Assembly: GCA_017411435.1 (NCBI GenBank)
Contig: JAFQQD010000031.1
Span: 35,777 to 99,776, forward strand
DNA: 64,000 bases
From: Clostridia bacterium
GTDB taxonomy: Bacteria; Bacillota; Clostridia; UMGS1883
Reading direction: 5' to 3'
Notes under the pieces: generated by a model
What the model saw: the letters and a program-made list of their open reading frames with translations, nothing else
Database searches by the model: none
Told to the model about the DNA's origin: nothing
Shown: in pieces, positions 43,502 to 53,219 of the stretch
Layout of the letters: each line of letters starts with the position of its first letter
Position numbering within the stretch: the stretch's first letter is position 1
Position numbers and translations under genes: made by a program

Positions 43502-45066
43502 ATTCTTCCCACCCTTTCTAAAAGGTTATATACCATTTGTGCAATTTCGCCTCGTTTTACCTCGGTTTTTGGAAGAATTTCAAGTCCCTCTTCATTTATT
43601 ATACCTTCACTTATGCAAAATGCAAGTGGTTTTATCGCCCAATCCGATGTCTGTATGTAATCAATATACATTGACAGCACATCGCGCGATGCCATCAGCT
43701 CAATATTGTTGTCAAGCCCCAGAATACCCGATGCACGCGAAAGCATAACTGCAGCCTCCTGCCTTGTGATGGTGCCATAAGGATTAAAAAGGCCCCCTCC
43801 CACACCGTTTATGATGCCATTCTCATACGCCGCGCCTACATATCCGTAAAACCAGTCGGACTCTCTAACATCCGAAAATACATTGGTGTTTTTTGTTTCG
43901 ATACCCAATGCTTTTACTATAATGGTAGCAAACTCTGCACGCGTCATAGTGTTTTCAGGGTCGAAAACGCTTTCGCTTTTTCCGTTGATTATGCCCTTTT
44001 GCGCAAGGCTTTTTATAGCCTCTTCGTTTTTGTGGCCCTTTGTGTCACTGAAATTGATTTCAACAGTTTCCTCTATTGTTTCTTTTTGCGCGACATTCCC
44101 TGATATTGTTCGTGGATCTGTCATTCTCATAATTTTTGGCATATTGTTTTCAAATCTATACAGAGCAACAAGACTGTAAAATGCCTGTTCTGTTGCCATC
44201 TGGTTTACGCTGCCTGTATAAACATGCTTAAAACCACTTCCACTGCGATATGTAACTAGGTTGTCTACCACCGTATTTCCATTTTTCACGAAGCGCGAAT
44301 CATCGCTCCTTACCCCAAGGCTGCACAGTGCACAAAGAACCTGTGCAGTGCTTTCACAAGTCTCCGCGCCACTAAATCCGCCGTCTGCACCTTGCAATAC
44401 TGAAAGCATGGTAAGTGCTTTTTCTACTGCGGTGCTTACTTTTTCATTATTAGTGTAGGATGAAAGTGCCGTAAGAGCCATAGCGGTTATATCAACATCA
44501 CTTTGCGAGGCACTTTCCAGAAGCGACCATCCTCCGTCCTGTTTCTGTGAGGAGAGAATGTACTCTATATACATTTCCCGCGTTGCCTGAGTTTTTGCGA
44601 CAAGATTCTGAGGAATTTCATAATTTCCGCTATCAAGTGCAATAAGTGCCCATATTGCCCCGTTTATTCCCTGAGATATTGTTTTTTCATAATCTCCAAG
44701 AGGTATTAAGAGGTTGTAGGTCGCAACATCTTCGGGATTTTTACCAATTGATGTAAGAGCGAGAATAACTCTTGAATATTCTGTGTATTTTCTCTCGTGC
44801 AGTATTCCTTTGTGTTCCTTTACATAGTTTTCTACATTACCGTAGTATGTCTGAAAGTATTCATCGGGAACTTCTGCGCTGCTTCTCGCAAGACCTATTA
44901 CCGCCCATTCACCGCCTATTGAACCGATCTGTGGACTTTGTACTGTTTCGTATATATATGCTGCTGTGTCTGATATGATTTCGTCTGCTTTATCAGTCGC
45001 AAGACCAGTAGTGCAAACGCAAAAAGCAACTAGCAGAGACAGAAAAACTGATGTGATTTTTTTCAT
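43498..45066 (-). CDS. SLH-anchored alpha/alpha-toroid protein (prenyltransferase-like fold)
   Basis: The start is ATG 45066 (MKKITSVFLSLLVAF), preceded by AAGGAGATC; 522 residues. It has a signal peptide to about 23. An alpha/alpha-toroid domain follows at about 30-320 with prenyltransferase/terpene-cyclase repeats: KQDGGWSLLESASQSDVDIT and QGADGGFSGAETCESTAQ. Three SLH repeats fill about 345-522. The alpha domain of intrinsic factor and transcobalamin has the same fold. Being downstream of a B12 riboswitch and beside DUF4430 genes, it is a candidate for the alpha half of a split B12-binding surface complex. Confidence 0.8.
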   Translation of the reverse strand: MKKITSVFLSLLVAFCVCTTGLATDKADEIISDTAAYIYETVQSPQIGSIGGEWAVIGLARSSAEVPDEYFQTYYGNVENYVKEHKGILHERKYTEYSRVILALTSIGKNPEDVATYNLLIPLGDYEKTISQGINGAIWALIALDSGNYEIPQNLVAKTQATREMYIEYILSSQKQDGGWSLLESASQSDVDITAMALTALSSYTNNEKVSTAVEKALTMLSVLQGADGGFSGAETCESTAQVLCALCSLGVRSDDSRFVKNGNTVVDNLVTYRSGSGFKHVYTGSVNQMATEQAFYSLVALYRFENNMPKIMRMTDPRTISGNVAQKETIEETVEINFSDTKGHKNEEAIKSLAQKGIINGKSESVFDPENTMTRAEFATIIVKALGIETKNTNVFSDVRESDWFYGYVGAAYENGIINGVGGGLFNPYGTITRQEAAVMLSRASGILGLDNNIELMASRDVLSMYIDYIQTSDWAIKPLAFCISEGIINEEGLEILPKTEVKRGEIAQMVYNLLERVGRI

Positions 45067-45140
45067 TTTGATCTCCTTATTAAAGTGGCAAAAGCGGACA
45101 GTCAGTTTTTGACTGACTGTTCGCAATTAACCTTAGATTA

Positions 45141-48100
45141 CTATTTTGCTACATTCTCGCAAAAACGCATAAGAATGGTTGCAACCTGTGCACGGGTTGC
45201 GGTATCTTTGGGAGAAAGAGTTTTGTCGCTTGTACCATTTACGAGTTCTTCTTTATTTGCCCACTTAATCGCATCGAGTGCAAATTCACTTATATCATTT
45301 GTATCCGTAAAGGCTGAAACATCTGCCTTATCAGTTACATCATAACCCTGCATTTTTGCAAAGCGATAGATTATAACCGCCATCTGTTCGCGGGAAACAT
45401 CACTGTTTGGCGCAAACTCTGACTCATTTATTCCATTTACTATACCGTTTTCACTTGCCCATGCAACAGCATCTGAATACCACTCACCTGACAAAACATC
45501 TGTAAAATTATGTTTATCTGCTTTTCCCTCAGGTTTTGCCATTCTGTAGAGAACTGTCACAAGCATTGCTCTTGACATTTTGCTTTCAGGTTCAAATCCG
45601 CTGCCCGTTCCCTGCATAAGACTGTTTTCGTATACATATTTTACGGATTCGTAGTGCCAGTCATCTTTTTTGACATCAGAGAATGTTTCATCTGTAAATG
45701 CTGGTTTGGGAGCAATTTCATCCTCAACCTCAGTTTCCTTCTCTTCTTCCTCGGTTTTGACGATCGAAGAAGTTGTGCCTGAATAAAAGTCATCTCCTAT
45801 ATCTGCACCGAGTTGACAAGTATACTGCCACTTGATTACATCGCCGTTATTTACTTCAAATTCTGATGCTCCAAACTTGATAAAGTTTTTATTAAGAGTA
45901 ATCATCCAGCCACTGCCACTGCCTGCATCAAATTCGCCGAAAGAATCATACTCAATTCCTTTATGTGTAAAATCTCCGATTGCTGAGAGGTAAAATCCGT
46001 CCTTTGTATTACCTGTATACTGATAGGTAAATTCCTTTGCATCAAGAAGCCTGAGTGTTACATCAGCAACAGTATCTCCTTCGGCAAAAGGCACTTGTGT
46101 TGCAGAAATTATAGTTCCAAGTGCGTTGGGGTATTCTATATTTCCTTCACCTTCAACACGCTTTCCCTTGTCCACAAAACTGATTTTTACGAAGCCTGCA
46201 ATTTCATCGCCGGCAATATCAAATTCAAGCGAAGGTCTTAAAGTCGTTTGCTTTTCCTTGACAGTAAGGGTAAGTGTATGATAATCACTTTCTGTCTTGC
46301 CATCATTTGCTGTAAATACTATTGTATATGTGCCTGTTGCATCGGGGGTAAATGTGTAGTATTCCTCGATTGCAGCGGCTTCTCCCTCGCCAACCTTTGC
46401 GGTGTATGTCATTGTGTCTCCGTCACGGTCTGTGAATACTTTTGACATACTTAGCGCATATGTTCCACCGAGATTAAGTGTCGCAGTTTTTGGCGCGGTT
46501 TCACGGATGAACGGCGCGGTGTTATCGCTCGGCAACATTCCGATACTTACAGTAATATCGGGAAGAATACTGCGAGTTGTAAAGGTGGTCTGGCTTCCTC
46601 GTGTTCCGCCACCGTTGTCGGGAATATTTCTGTGGCTGTCCCCGTCATCTGAAAAACCCTGAACACCAATTATGCCAACACCGATATATCCATCGGTGAG
46701 CTTGAAATCTGTTTCCTCGCTATCTGAAGGAAGCGTAAATTCCATAGTAGTACCATTTTGCGAGAAATCGTACTGTTTTCCTGTGCTGGTAATAGATTCT
46801 TCCCCAAAGCTGTATCGGATATGTACTTTGCTGTCCCCGTCAGAGTTTCCTCCATAACCGGGATTGAATGTGCCAGAAATCTTCGGCACGGGGGTATGCA
46901 GTCCAATGAGTTTAAGACTTACCGTATCGCCTGCAGTTATGGGTTTATCGGGGTTTGTAAGGTTCTTGACTGAAAGTTCAATCTCGTCTCCGCGCACTAT
47001 CTGATATGCAACACCGCGGTCTGTGGTAACACGGATAATGTTGTTACCGGATGCGATTTGCGCGGTATAAATACCATCTGCACATTCAATAATTGTGTAG
47101 TTTTCGCCTTTGTCAGTGGAAATTGCAACCTCGGTTATATTTCCGTCTGCCAGAGAAGGAAAAAGCTTTATTTCTCCGCTTTCTCCGAAGAAGTATACTG
47201 TATCAAATTCACTGTCCCATGGTTTTTTGTTTGGCTCCTGATAAACTGTGCTTCCTGCACTCGTCTTACACTCAATACCAAAATCAACATCGGGTGTTTC
47301 AGAGCCTACAGTAACAACAAAAAGTCCTGTTCGTGCAGAATCTGTTGCACCGTAGAACCCTGCGTACGAACCGCCTTCAATTGCCACTGCATCGTATGTT
47401 ACTTCTATAACTGCAGTACCCTCGCCGATTGCGGTAAGTGTGCGCCAGTTTCCGCTGCTGTTGGTCATCGGCTGATTTTCATACGGTGTAAGGCTTACCA
47501 CATCCTCGCCTGAAATTATGTTGAAATTAAAATCAGGCTGAATTATGTGATTCATAGTAGAATTATTGACAATTTCCCACGCTCTGTATGCTTTAACAGT
47601 CTTACTCTGTCCTACAGAAAGGGAAAGATGGTTTTGCTGATTGATGTTAAGAAGCAAACTGTCATCAGCGACAAGCGAGGCATCTGTACCTACCGCAAAA
47701 TAATCAATTCTGTCTTTTGGAAGTGCATCTTCCTCAGAATAAAGCACAGTTACCGAGTTGCCGGTGAGATAACCTGCTTTTGTAAGTTTTCCATCCATCG
47801 ACACACGGTAACTGAGGTCTCCCTGTGCAGCAAAATAGTGTGTGGATGTGCCATCTTCATTATCAACTGTTGCAAGAGGCTCGTACAAGGTATGCACATG
47901 GTAATTGCTTGAATACTTGAAGAGTTTTGCACTTGCACCCGTAGTTGTAATAATGGTTTTAGGATTTTTGTATGATACCTTGATTGTAACTTTATTTATA
48001 TCTTCACTTAAAATAACTGTTTTATTCGCCGTGTTGTACTTAGATGTTTCTGACGGATTTGCAGAAAATGTGTATTCCTTTTCAGTTAAAAGCAAAAACT

Positions 48101-49808
48101 TTCCGTCAACACCTACTGCTTTGTGATTGTCATAGGAAACTCCTACTGTACCTGCAATCACGCTGTCGCCAAGGTCTGTAATTTCTGTTTGCACCTTATA
48201 AAGTGAAACACTGCTTCCGCTTGATGCAGGGATTGCCATACCGCCGTATGCGTCATCACGCACAGAAATAAGCGAAATGTTTTCCGGCACAGAAACTGTA
48301 TAAGGAGTCTTATCGTCAGCTGTTTCTCCTGCAGTTGCCCTCAGTTCATCCTGGGGAATGTCTGCGCCATTTTCATCATAGCCGTCTGTGACATAAAATG
48401 AAGGGGTTATATCACTTGGAAGCATAACTGTCATATCATATGTTACATTCGAGTTTGTCACAGTAAGTGTAACCGTGTATGAGTCTTCAGATGTTGCGAT
48501 TGAGTCGCTTGCAAAAAACTCGAGCGTATATGTTCCGCCAACTGTTGGGATAAAACTGTAATTTGTATCTGCCGTAACCGCAGACTCTCCGTTTATCTTT
48601 ACGGTATAGGAAAGCGCGTCCCCGTCTGCATCGGAAAAGATAGACGAAAGGTCGAGGGTATATGCCTCGCCTGCAATGACTTCAGCGTTGCAAGCTATTT
48701 CCTGCCCGTCAGAGAGCGTGGGGATTTCGTTCTCAACAACATATTTTATTGTATAGGTGGTGGGACTGTTACTGGTTGCTTTGGGGACAGAATTATAAAG
48801 ATAAAGTGTCTTTGTTACAATTCCGCTGGAAATGGTGGTAGTGTATGCTGTAGTAGTTCCCTTACCCTGTCTGAAATCATTGCTGCCTGATATAAAAGGA
48901 AGTCCATCGGTCTGTGTTAAAGCAAAACTTGACTTGATCTTACCGCCCATTTCAAACATGCGGGGCACGCTGACACTAATGATTGTGCCATCAATATTAG
49001 CTGTAAGTCCCTGAATCGGATTATCATTTTCATCTGTAAATGACACACTGTCCAAAGAGCCGTTTGAAGTAATTTTTCTTATCCAGATACCGTTTTCAAC
49101 ATCTCTTGCGTTTAAGGTAACGATTACGGTATCAGGACAATCGCCTCCAAATTCGTTGGATGCAGAAAAGGTAAAAGTGTATGTACCTGTGCAATCGGGA
49201 GTAAAACTATATGTTTTATCAGGAAGTTCTTCCTTCGTTCCATCCTCATTTACCAGATAATATGTATCTGCCGCCTCAAAATACTGCTCAACATCAATAG
49301 TATTCTCAAAACCTGAATAACCATCAATATTATCCTCTGTTTTTATACAGGTTGGAGGTACGATAGAAGCAATTTCTATGCTGATTGTTTTTGTTACACC
49401 GCTGCGCCATCCTTTGGCATAAATAGTCGCAGTAGACTTGCCGTTTTCTAAAGCAACAGTGCCTTTTTGCGCACTCTTGATGTCTGCTCCGTTCAATGTT
49501 GCGGCATTGAACCATCTTGTCATTGAACCGCCAATTGTAAAGGAAAACTCAAGTTCGGCATCTGCCGGTGTGTCGGGGACAAGTTTTACAATGCAGTTAT
49601 TGCCATCCCAGTCGTATGAATTTACTTCAGCACCCGAAAGAGAGAGGGTGTTGATATAAGCATAGTTGTCTCCCCAGTTTGATCCGTCCGTACCGTTGGT
49701 ATAGATAATAGTCGGGATACTTGTTAATTCTTCTGCTGCAATAGCAACAAAGGCAAAAGCCATAATTAGTGCTATAGCAAACGATAATATTCTCTTTATC
49801 TGTGACAT
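45141..49808 (-). CDS. Large SLH surface protein with Ig/cadherin-like repeats and a DUF4430 domain
   Basis: The start is ATG 49808 (MSQIKRILSFAIAL) with AAGGATGG upstream; the longer frame would begin inside the riboswitch terminator. The 1555-residue protein has a signal peptide. Cadherin-like Ig modules lie near 375-450 (SSIFSDADGDALSYTV) and 1125-1190 (SKVFTDRDGDTMTYTA), with other beta-rich regions between. A DUF4430 domain lies near 1200-1345 (SGSGWMITLNKN, GDVIKWQYTCQLGADIGDD). Three SLH repeats at 1373-1555 attach it to the wall. It is first in the cobalamin-riboswitch operon, so I infer an outermost B12-capturing protein. Confidence 0.82.
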   Translation of the reverse strand: MSQIKRILSFAIALIMAFAFVAIAAEELTSIPTIIYTNGTDGSNWGDNYAYINTLSLSGAEVNSYDWDGNNCIVKLVPDTPADAELEFSFTIGGSMTRWFNAATLNGADIKSAQKGTVALENGKSTATIYAKGWRSGVTKTISIEIASIVPPTCIKTEDNIDGYSGFENTIDVEQYFEAADTYYLVNEDGTKEELPDKTYSFTPDCTGTYTFTFSASNEFGGDCPDTVIVTLNARDVENGIWIRKITSNGSLDSVSFTDENDNPIQGLTANIDGTIISVSVPRMFEMGGKIKSSFALTQTDGLPFISGSNDFRQGKGTTTAYTTTISSGIVTKTLYLYNSVPKATSNSPTTYTIKYVVENEIPTLSDGQEIACNAEVIAGEAYTLDLSSIFSDADGDALSYTVKINGESAVTADTNYSFIPTVGGTYTLEFFASDSIATSEDSYTVTLTVTNSNVTYDMTVMLPSDITPSFYVTDGYDENGADIPQDELRATAGETADDKTPYTVSVPENISLISVRDDAYGGMAIPASSGSSVSLYKVQTEITDLGDSVIAGTVGVSYDNHKAVGVDGKFLLLTEKEYTFSANPSETSKYNTANKTVILSEDINKVTIKVSYKNPKTIITTTGASAKLFKYSSNYHVHTLYEPLATVDNEDGTSTHYFAAQGDLSYRVSMDGKLTKAGYLTGNSVTVLYSEEDALPKDRIDYFAVGTDASLVADDSLLLNINQQNHLSLSVGQSKTVKAYRAWEIVNNSTMNHIIQPDFNFNIISGEDVVSLTPYENQPMTNSSGNWRTLTAIGEGTAVIEVTYDAVAIEGGSYAGFYGATDSARTGLFVVTVGSETPDVDFGIECKTSAGSTVYQEPNKKPWDSEFDTVYFFGESGEIKLFPSLADGNITEVAISTDKGENYTIIECADGIYTAQIASGNNIIRVTTDRGVAYQIVRGDEIELSVKNLTNPDKPITAGDTVSLKLIGLHTPVPKISGTFNPGYGGNSDGDSKVHIRYSFGEESITSTGKQYDFSQNGTTMEFTLPSDSEETDFKLTDGYIGVGIIGVQGFSDDGDSHRNIPDNGGGTRGSQTTFTTRSILPDITVSIGMLPSDNTAPFIRETAPKTATLNLGGTYALSMSKVFTDRDGDTMTYTAKVGEGEAAAIEEYYTFTPDATGTYTIVFTANDGKTESDYHTLTLTVKEKQTTLRPSLEFDIAGDEIAGFVKISFVDKGKRVEGEGNIEYPNALGTIISATQVPFAEGDTVADVTLRLLDAKEFTYQYTGNTKDGFYLSAIGDFTHKGIEYDSFGEFDAGSGSGWMITLNKNFIKFGASEFEVNNGDVIKWQYTCQLGADIGDDFYSGTTSSIVKTEEEEKETEVEDEIAPKPAFTDETFSDVKKDDWHYESVKYVYENSLMQGTGSGFEPESKMSRAMLVTVLYRMAKPEGKADKHNFTDVLSGEWYSDAVAWASENGIVNGINESEFAPNSDVSREQMAVIIYRFAKMQGYDVTDKADVSAFTDTNDISEFALDAIKWANKEELVNGTSDKTLSPKDTATRAQVATILMRFCENVAK

Positions 49809-49880
49809 TTTAAGCCATCCTTTCAAAATTTTAATTGCAGTTTTTTTAGTGCGTTTCACCTCCGTACCGCAGAAATGCAT

Positions 49881-49909
49881 AAAAAAAACTGCGGCAAAAA
49901 ATGCCACAG
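49881..49909 (-). terminator. Riboswitch-controlled terminator
   Basis: On the minus strand CTGTGGC, a seven-base loop and GCCGCAG (one G-U pair) are followed by T8. It lies between the cobalamin aptamer and the first gene and is the expected expression platform. Confidence 0.8.
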
Positions 49910-50000
49910 CTGTATGCCTGTGTTAATTTTTGTATCTGCCCGGCAGCAGACACAAACCGCCCATACGCCAAAAATTGTGGCAAGAGCGACACCATCAATG

Positions 50001-50150
50001 CAGGTCTTCTGACTTACACCCTCAAGCGATTGTATTTTAGCCTTCCCGATTCCTCAGTGACCGACTTTCGTCAAAAAATACATTCTTGGATGCTTACAGC
50101 GGCAGTTCCGTTCGGGATTTACACCCGATTCTCTTTTCACCCTGTATACC
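50001..50150 (-). promoter_or_regulatory. Cobalamin riboswitch
   Basis: Read on the minus strand, a CAGG at the 5' end pairs with CCTG at the 3' end. Between them are the conserved blocks GAATCGGGTGTAAATCCCG, ACGGAACTGCCGCTGTAAGC and finally AGTCAGAAGACCTGC. These match the core (B12 box and 3' strand) of the adenosylcobalamin aptamer family RF00174. B12 binding would form the terminator at 49881-49909 and switch the operon off. Confidence 0.92.
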
Positions 50151-50197
50151 CATACGGTATATAGAACACATTGAGTGAATTTATTCAATTCCCTATT

Positions 50198-50226
50198 ATA
50201 ATACCATTTCTTTTTCGTAAAGTCAA
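50198..50226 (-). promoter_or_regulatory. Promoter of the cobalamin-riboswitch operon
   Basis: TTGACT, 17-base spacer, TATTAT on the minus strand, about 50 bases before the aptamer. Confidence 0.7.
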
Positions 50227-50246
50227 TATTTCCCGTATCTTTTAAG

Positions 50247-50275
50247 TAGACAAAGTCACAAATATATAGTATAAT
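50247..50275 (+). promoter_or_regulatory. Promoter of the 958-residue SLH protein gene
   Basis: TAGACA, 17-base spacer, TATAAT, about 30 bases before the start codon and divergent from the riboswitch operon. Confidence 0.7.
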
Positions 50276-50304
50276 AAGATTGATAATTTATAAGGAGAAA
50301 AAGT

Positions 50305-53181
50305 ATGAAAAAGTTGGCTTTCATATTTATTTTAATATTTGTCTGCCTTCTTCCCTGCGCATCTTTTGCTGAGGGCATTTTTTCATACTCTTTTGAAACT
50401 CCCCTCGAGGATACATACTGGTCGGGCGGTGTTTTTGACGGCTCCAATCATTTTGAGCAGACCGGTTATCCACTTTATGTAAATAACCCCTTCGGTGAGG
50501 TCAAGGGAGACCTTGTTACACATGTTCTTGACTATATGCAGACCGTAACCCTTGAGGGTGGTAAGGTTTATAATATAAGCGGATATGTTTTTAATCCGCT
50601 GAGTGCTTACTCCCCCTCTGTCCGTTCTTCTGCAATTTCTGACCGAGGTACAAATAACATAATTCTTTCAGTAAGTGGTATCGGTGACGAATGGGCAAAA
50701 TTCTCCAGCACCTTTTATGTAGGAGAAAGCGGTGAATATAAGCTCTCTGTTCATTTTGCAGACGGTCATACGGATTTTGGTTTCTTTGCAGATGAATTTA
50801 CTCTTTCAGAAGTTGATTGCACAATTTCTTCCATTAGCATTTTCGGGCAGGACGAAATCCTGATTCCTGCAATTGGAAGCGTAACAAGCTACTACCGTCC
50901 ATATCTGCTGACAAGTGAAAATCAGTCCATTGATATTCTTTCTCCCGGAGATATCCATTTTTCTGTAGGAGGTGCCGATGGTGTAAGCTTTAATCATCAG
51001 GACTTTTCGCTTACAGTCACATCTTCTGCAAAAGCTTCCACAGGAGTTTTCATTGACTGTGCTTTGCGTAATCACGAACTTCTTGCACCGACATCGCTAT
51101 ATGTTGAATTTACTGACAATATGATTGACGACTCCGCGCTTGATGGCGAAGAACTGATGTGGACAAGCTCTTCTGACTTGTCCCATATTGAAAAGGACGG
51201 TAATAGATTTATCAGCGTTCCCACAAATGATTACGGCGATTTTGGATATTTTGCAACGGTTAACTACTCCTTTTCACAGATTCTGATGAAGGACTCTTTA
51301 TATGTAGTTCGTGCGAGAGTAAAATCGGATGGTTCTAAGTCTTTATCTGCAGTTCATGCAAAAAACAGCGCAGAAGTTAAAGGCAACACAGTGTTCTTTT
51401 CGATAAAAGATATTTCCGGCGAAGGCTGGTATGAGGTTTTTGCGGCATTTGTTCCCGAGCAAAGCGGTATATACGATATTGCCATTAATTTATGTTCAAT
51501 GAGTGACTGCACAATATTTATTGACGATGTTACCCTCTCTTGTGAGTCTGCGGATGCGGAATATATAACGCTTCACGCACCGGGCAATATTGCAGTTCCC
51601 TCTGTTACCACAAAGTATCCGGTGTCGGCACTTCTTCGCGACCAGTTGGGTAATGCAATTTCGTCTGACAATGTAAAAATCAGACTGCTTAATCAGAATC
51701 CTTCGCTCTATCTCGATGAGGAAAACAATCTCGTAGTACACCCTGATGCTCCTGCCGGCGAATATACACTTTATGCAATTTATTTTACCGACCCGTCCAT
51801 AACGGCAAAGCTTGACTTCACGGTAAGCTATGACTTTATCGGGGACGGCGGTTTTGAAAACACCATTCCTAATGAGTGGTGGATGGTAGCTTCCCCGTTT
51901 GACTGCGATTTTTATATGCGCCATGACGGATATGGAAGGCGCGCTCTTGTAAACTGTCGCGGAAGCTATTTTATGCTTCTTAACAATTCCTATATTCATC
52001 TTATAAAAGATACTCCGTATGTATTTAATTCATCGTTTGCCGTGCCGACTGACTGCACAGGAACACTCTTTATTGAGACGCTTGACGGAGCTGTCCTTCC
52101 TCTTGTACAGTTTTTAATACCTGCAGGAATAACTCTTGATGAAAAGCTCCCTCCTGAGCTTTTCCTGGCGGAAGAGGATGCAGTTGGCAGAATCTTCCTT
52201 TATGTGGAGTCGGATAATGGAGAGCCTTTTTCCGTTTATACAGACAACCTTTCACTTAAGAGCGCATCCATTATGGCAATCACCCCCCGTGTTTCGGGAA
52301 CCCCCCATATTAACGGTGCCGCTGACGCTGAATTTATACTTTATAACTCTATTGCAGAAAATGATGACCCCTCTGCATGCGTTATAAACTGGTATGTATC
52401 TGATACAATACACGGAAAATATGAGGAACTTCCTTACAGCGGAAAGAGTATTTATTTTGATACAACATTCCTCAATAAATATGTTTATTTTGAGGTTGTC
52501 CCTATCTGCCCTATGACAGGTTTTTCAGGAGAGGCAGCTCACTCTGCTCCAATGCTGATAACCTATCAATCAGAGAATGAATCTTTGCTTCCAATGTACT
52601 CATCAATCATAAATTGGGAAAAGCCAAATAAAAACTACTTTGAAGATTCACTGTCACATTGGGCAAGTGAATATATAAACACACTCGCTCACAGTGGAGT
52701 TGTCTCGGGCAGAAACGATACCACTTTCGCGCCTGATGAAACTGTTACGCGTGGTGAATTTGCGAAAATGCTTTCTGTTGCATTTTCTATAAATACAGTG
52801 TCTGATGACTTTGCAGTATTTACTGATATCTCAAAAGATGACTGGTACTACCCCAATGTAACGGCCCTTTATCTTGCAGGCATTGTAAATGGAACATCTG
52901 AAACTATCTTCTCGCCAAACGAAATTCTTACACGCGAGCAGGCAGTAACACAGATTATCCGTGTTTATGAAAAAGCAGTTTCCACCACAGCGCCTATGAG
53001 CGAAAACAACTTTACTGATGAAAGCCTTATTTCTCCATGGGCAAAAATTTCAGTAAGGAAAGCTGCAAGGCTTAAAATAGCAACTGGATTCCCTGATGGA
53101 AGCTTTGCGCCTCAAGAACCGCTTACAAGGGCGCAGGCGGCCGCAATTATTTATAACCTTGCAAGTGTTCTTAAGAAGTGA
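50305..53181 (+). CDS. SLH-anchored surface protein of unknown binding role
   Basis: This 958-residue protein has a signal peptide (cut after about ASFA, residue 22). Beta-sandwich modules follow, resembling carbohydrate-binding modules: FSYSFETPLEDTYWSGGVF at the start, FIDDVTLSCES near 410 and YTDNLSLKSAS near 650 are typical closing strands of CBM4-like folds. Three SLH repeats fill about 780-958 (WASEYINTLAHSGVVSG and similar). It is probably wall-bound and may bind glycan. It is divergent from the B12 operon with its own promoter and no riboswitch. AAGGAGA precedes the ATG. Confidence 0.78.
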   Translation: MKKLAFIFILIFVCLLPCASFAEGIFSYSFETPLEDTYWSGGVFDGSNHFEQTGYPLYVNNPFGEVKGDLVTHVLDYMQTVTLEGGKVYNISGYVFNPLSAYSPSVRSSAISDRGTNNIILSVSGIGDEWAKFSSTFYVGESGEYKLSVHFADGHTDFGFFADEFTLSEVDCTISSISIFGQDEILIPAIGSVTSYYRPYLLTSENQSIDILSPGDIHFSVGGADGVSFNHQDFSLTVTSSAKASTGVFIDCALRNHELLAPTSLYVEFTDNMIDDSALDGEELMWTSSSDLSHIEKDGNRFISVPTNDYGDFGYFATVNYSFSQILMKDSLYVVRARVKSDGSKSLSAVHAKNSAEVKGNTVFFSIKDISGEGWYEVFAAFVPEQSGIYDIAINLCSMSDCTIFIDDVTLSCESADAEYITLHAPGNIAVPSVTTKYPVSALLRDQLGNAISSDNVKIRLLNQNPSLYLDEENNLVVHPDAPAGEYTLYAIYFTDPSITAKLDFTVSYDFIGDGGFENTIPNEWWMVASPFDCDFYMRHDGYGRRALVNCRGSYFMLLNNSYIHLIKDTPYVFNSSFAVPTDCTGTLFIETLDGAVLPLVQFLIPAGITLDEKLPPELFLAEEDAVGRIFLYVESDNGEPFSVYTDNLSLKSASIMAITPRVSGTPHINGAADAEFILYNSIAENDDPSACVINWYVSDTIHGKYEELPYSGKSIYFDTTFLNKYVYFEVVPICPMTGFSGEAAHSAPMLITYQSENESLLPMYSSIINWEKPNKNYFEDSLSHWASEYINTLAHSGVVSGRNDTTFAPDETVTRGEFAKMLSVAFSINTVSDDFAVFTDISKDDWYYPNVTALYLAGIVNGTSETIFSPNEILTREQAVTQIIRVYEKAVSTTAPMSENNFTDESLISPWAKISVRKAARLKIATGFPDGSFAPQEPLTRAQAAAIIYNLASVLKK

Positions 53182-53219
53182 TTATATAATTAATTATAAT
53201 ATATTTAGAGGTGACAAAA

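Noticed and set aside
53211..53219. GTG start for the aldose epimerase
   Set aside because: This GTG is part of the ribosome site AGAGGTG; the ATG at 53220 has proper spacing.
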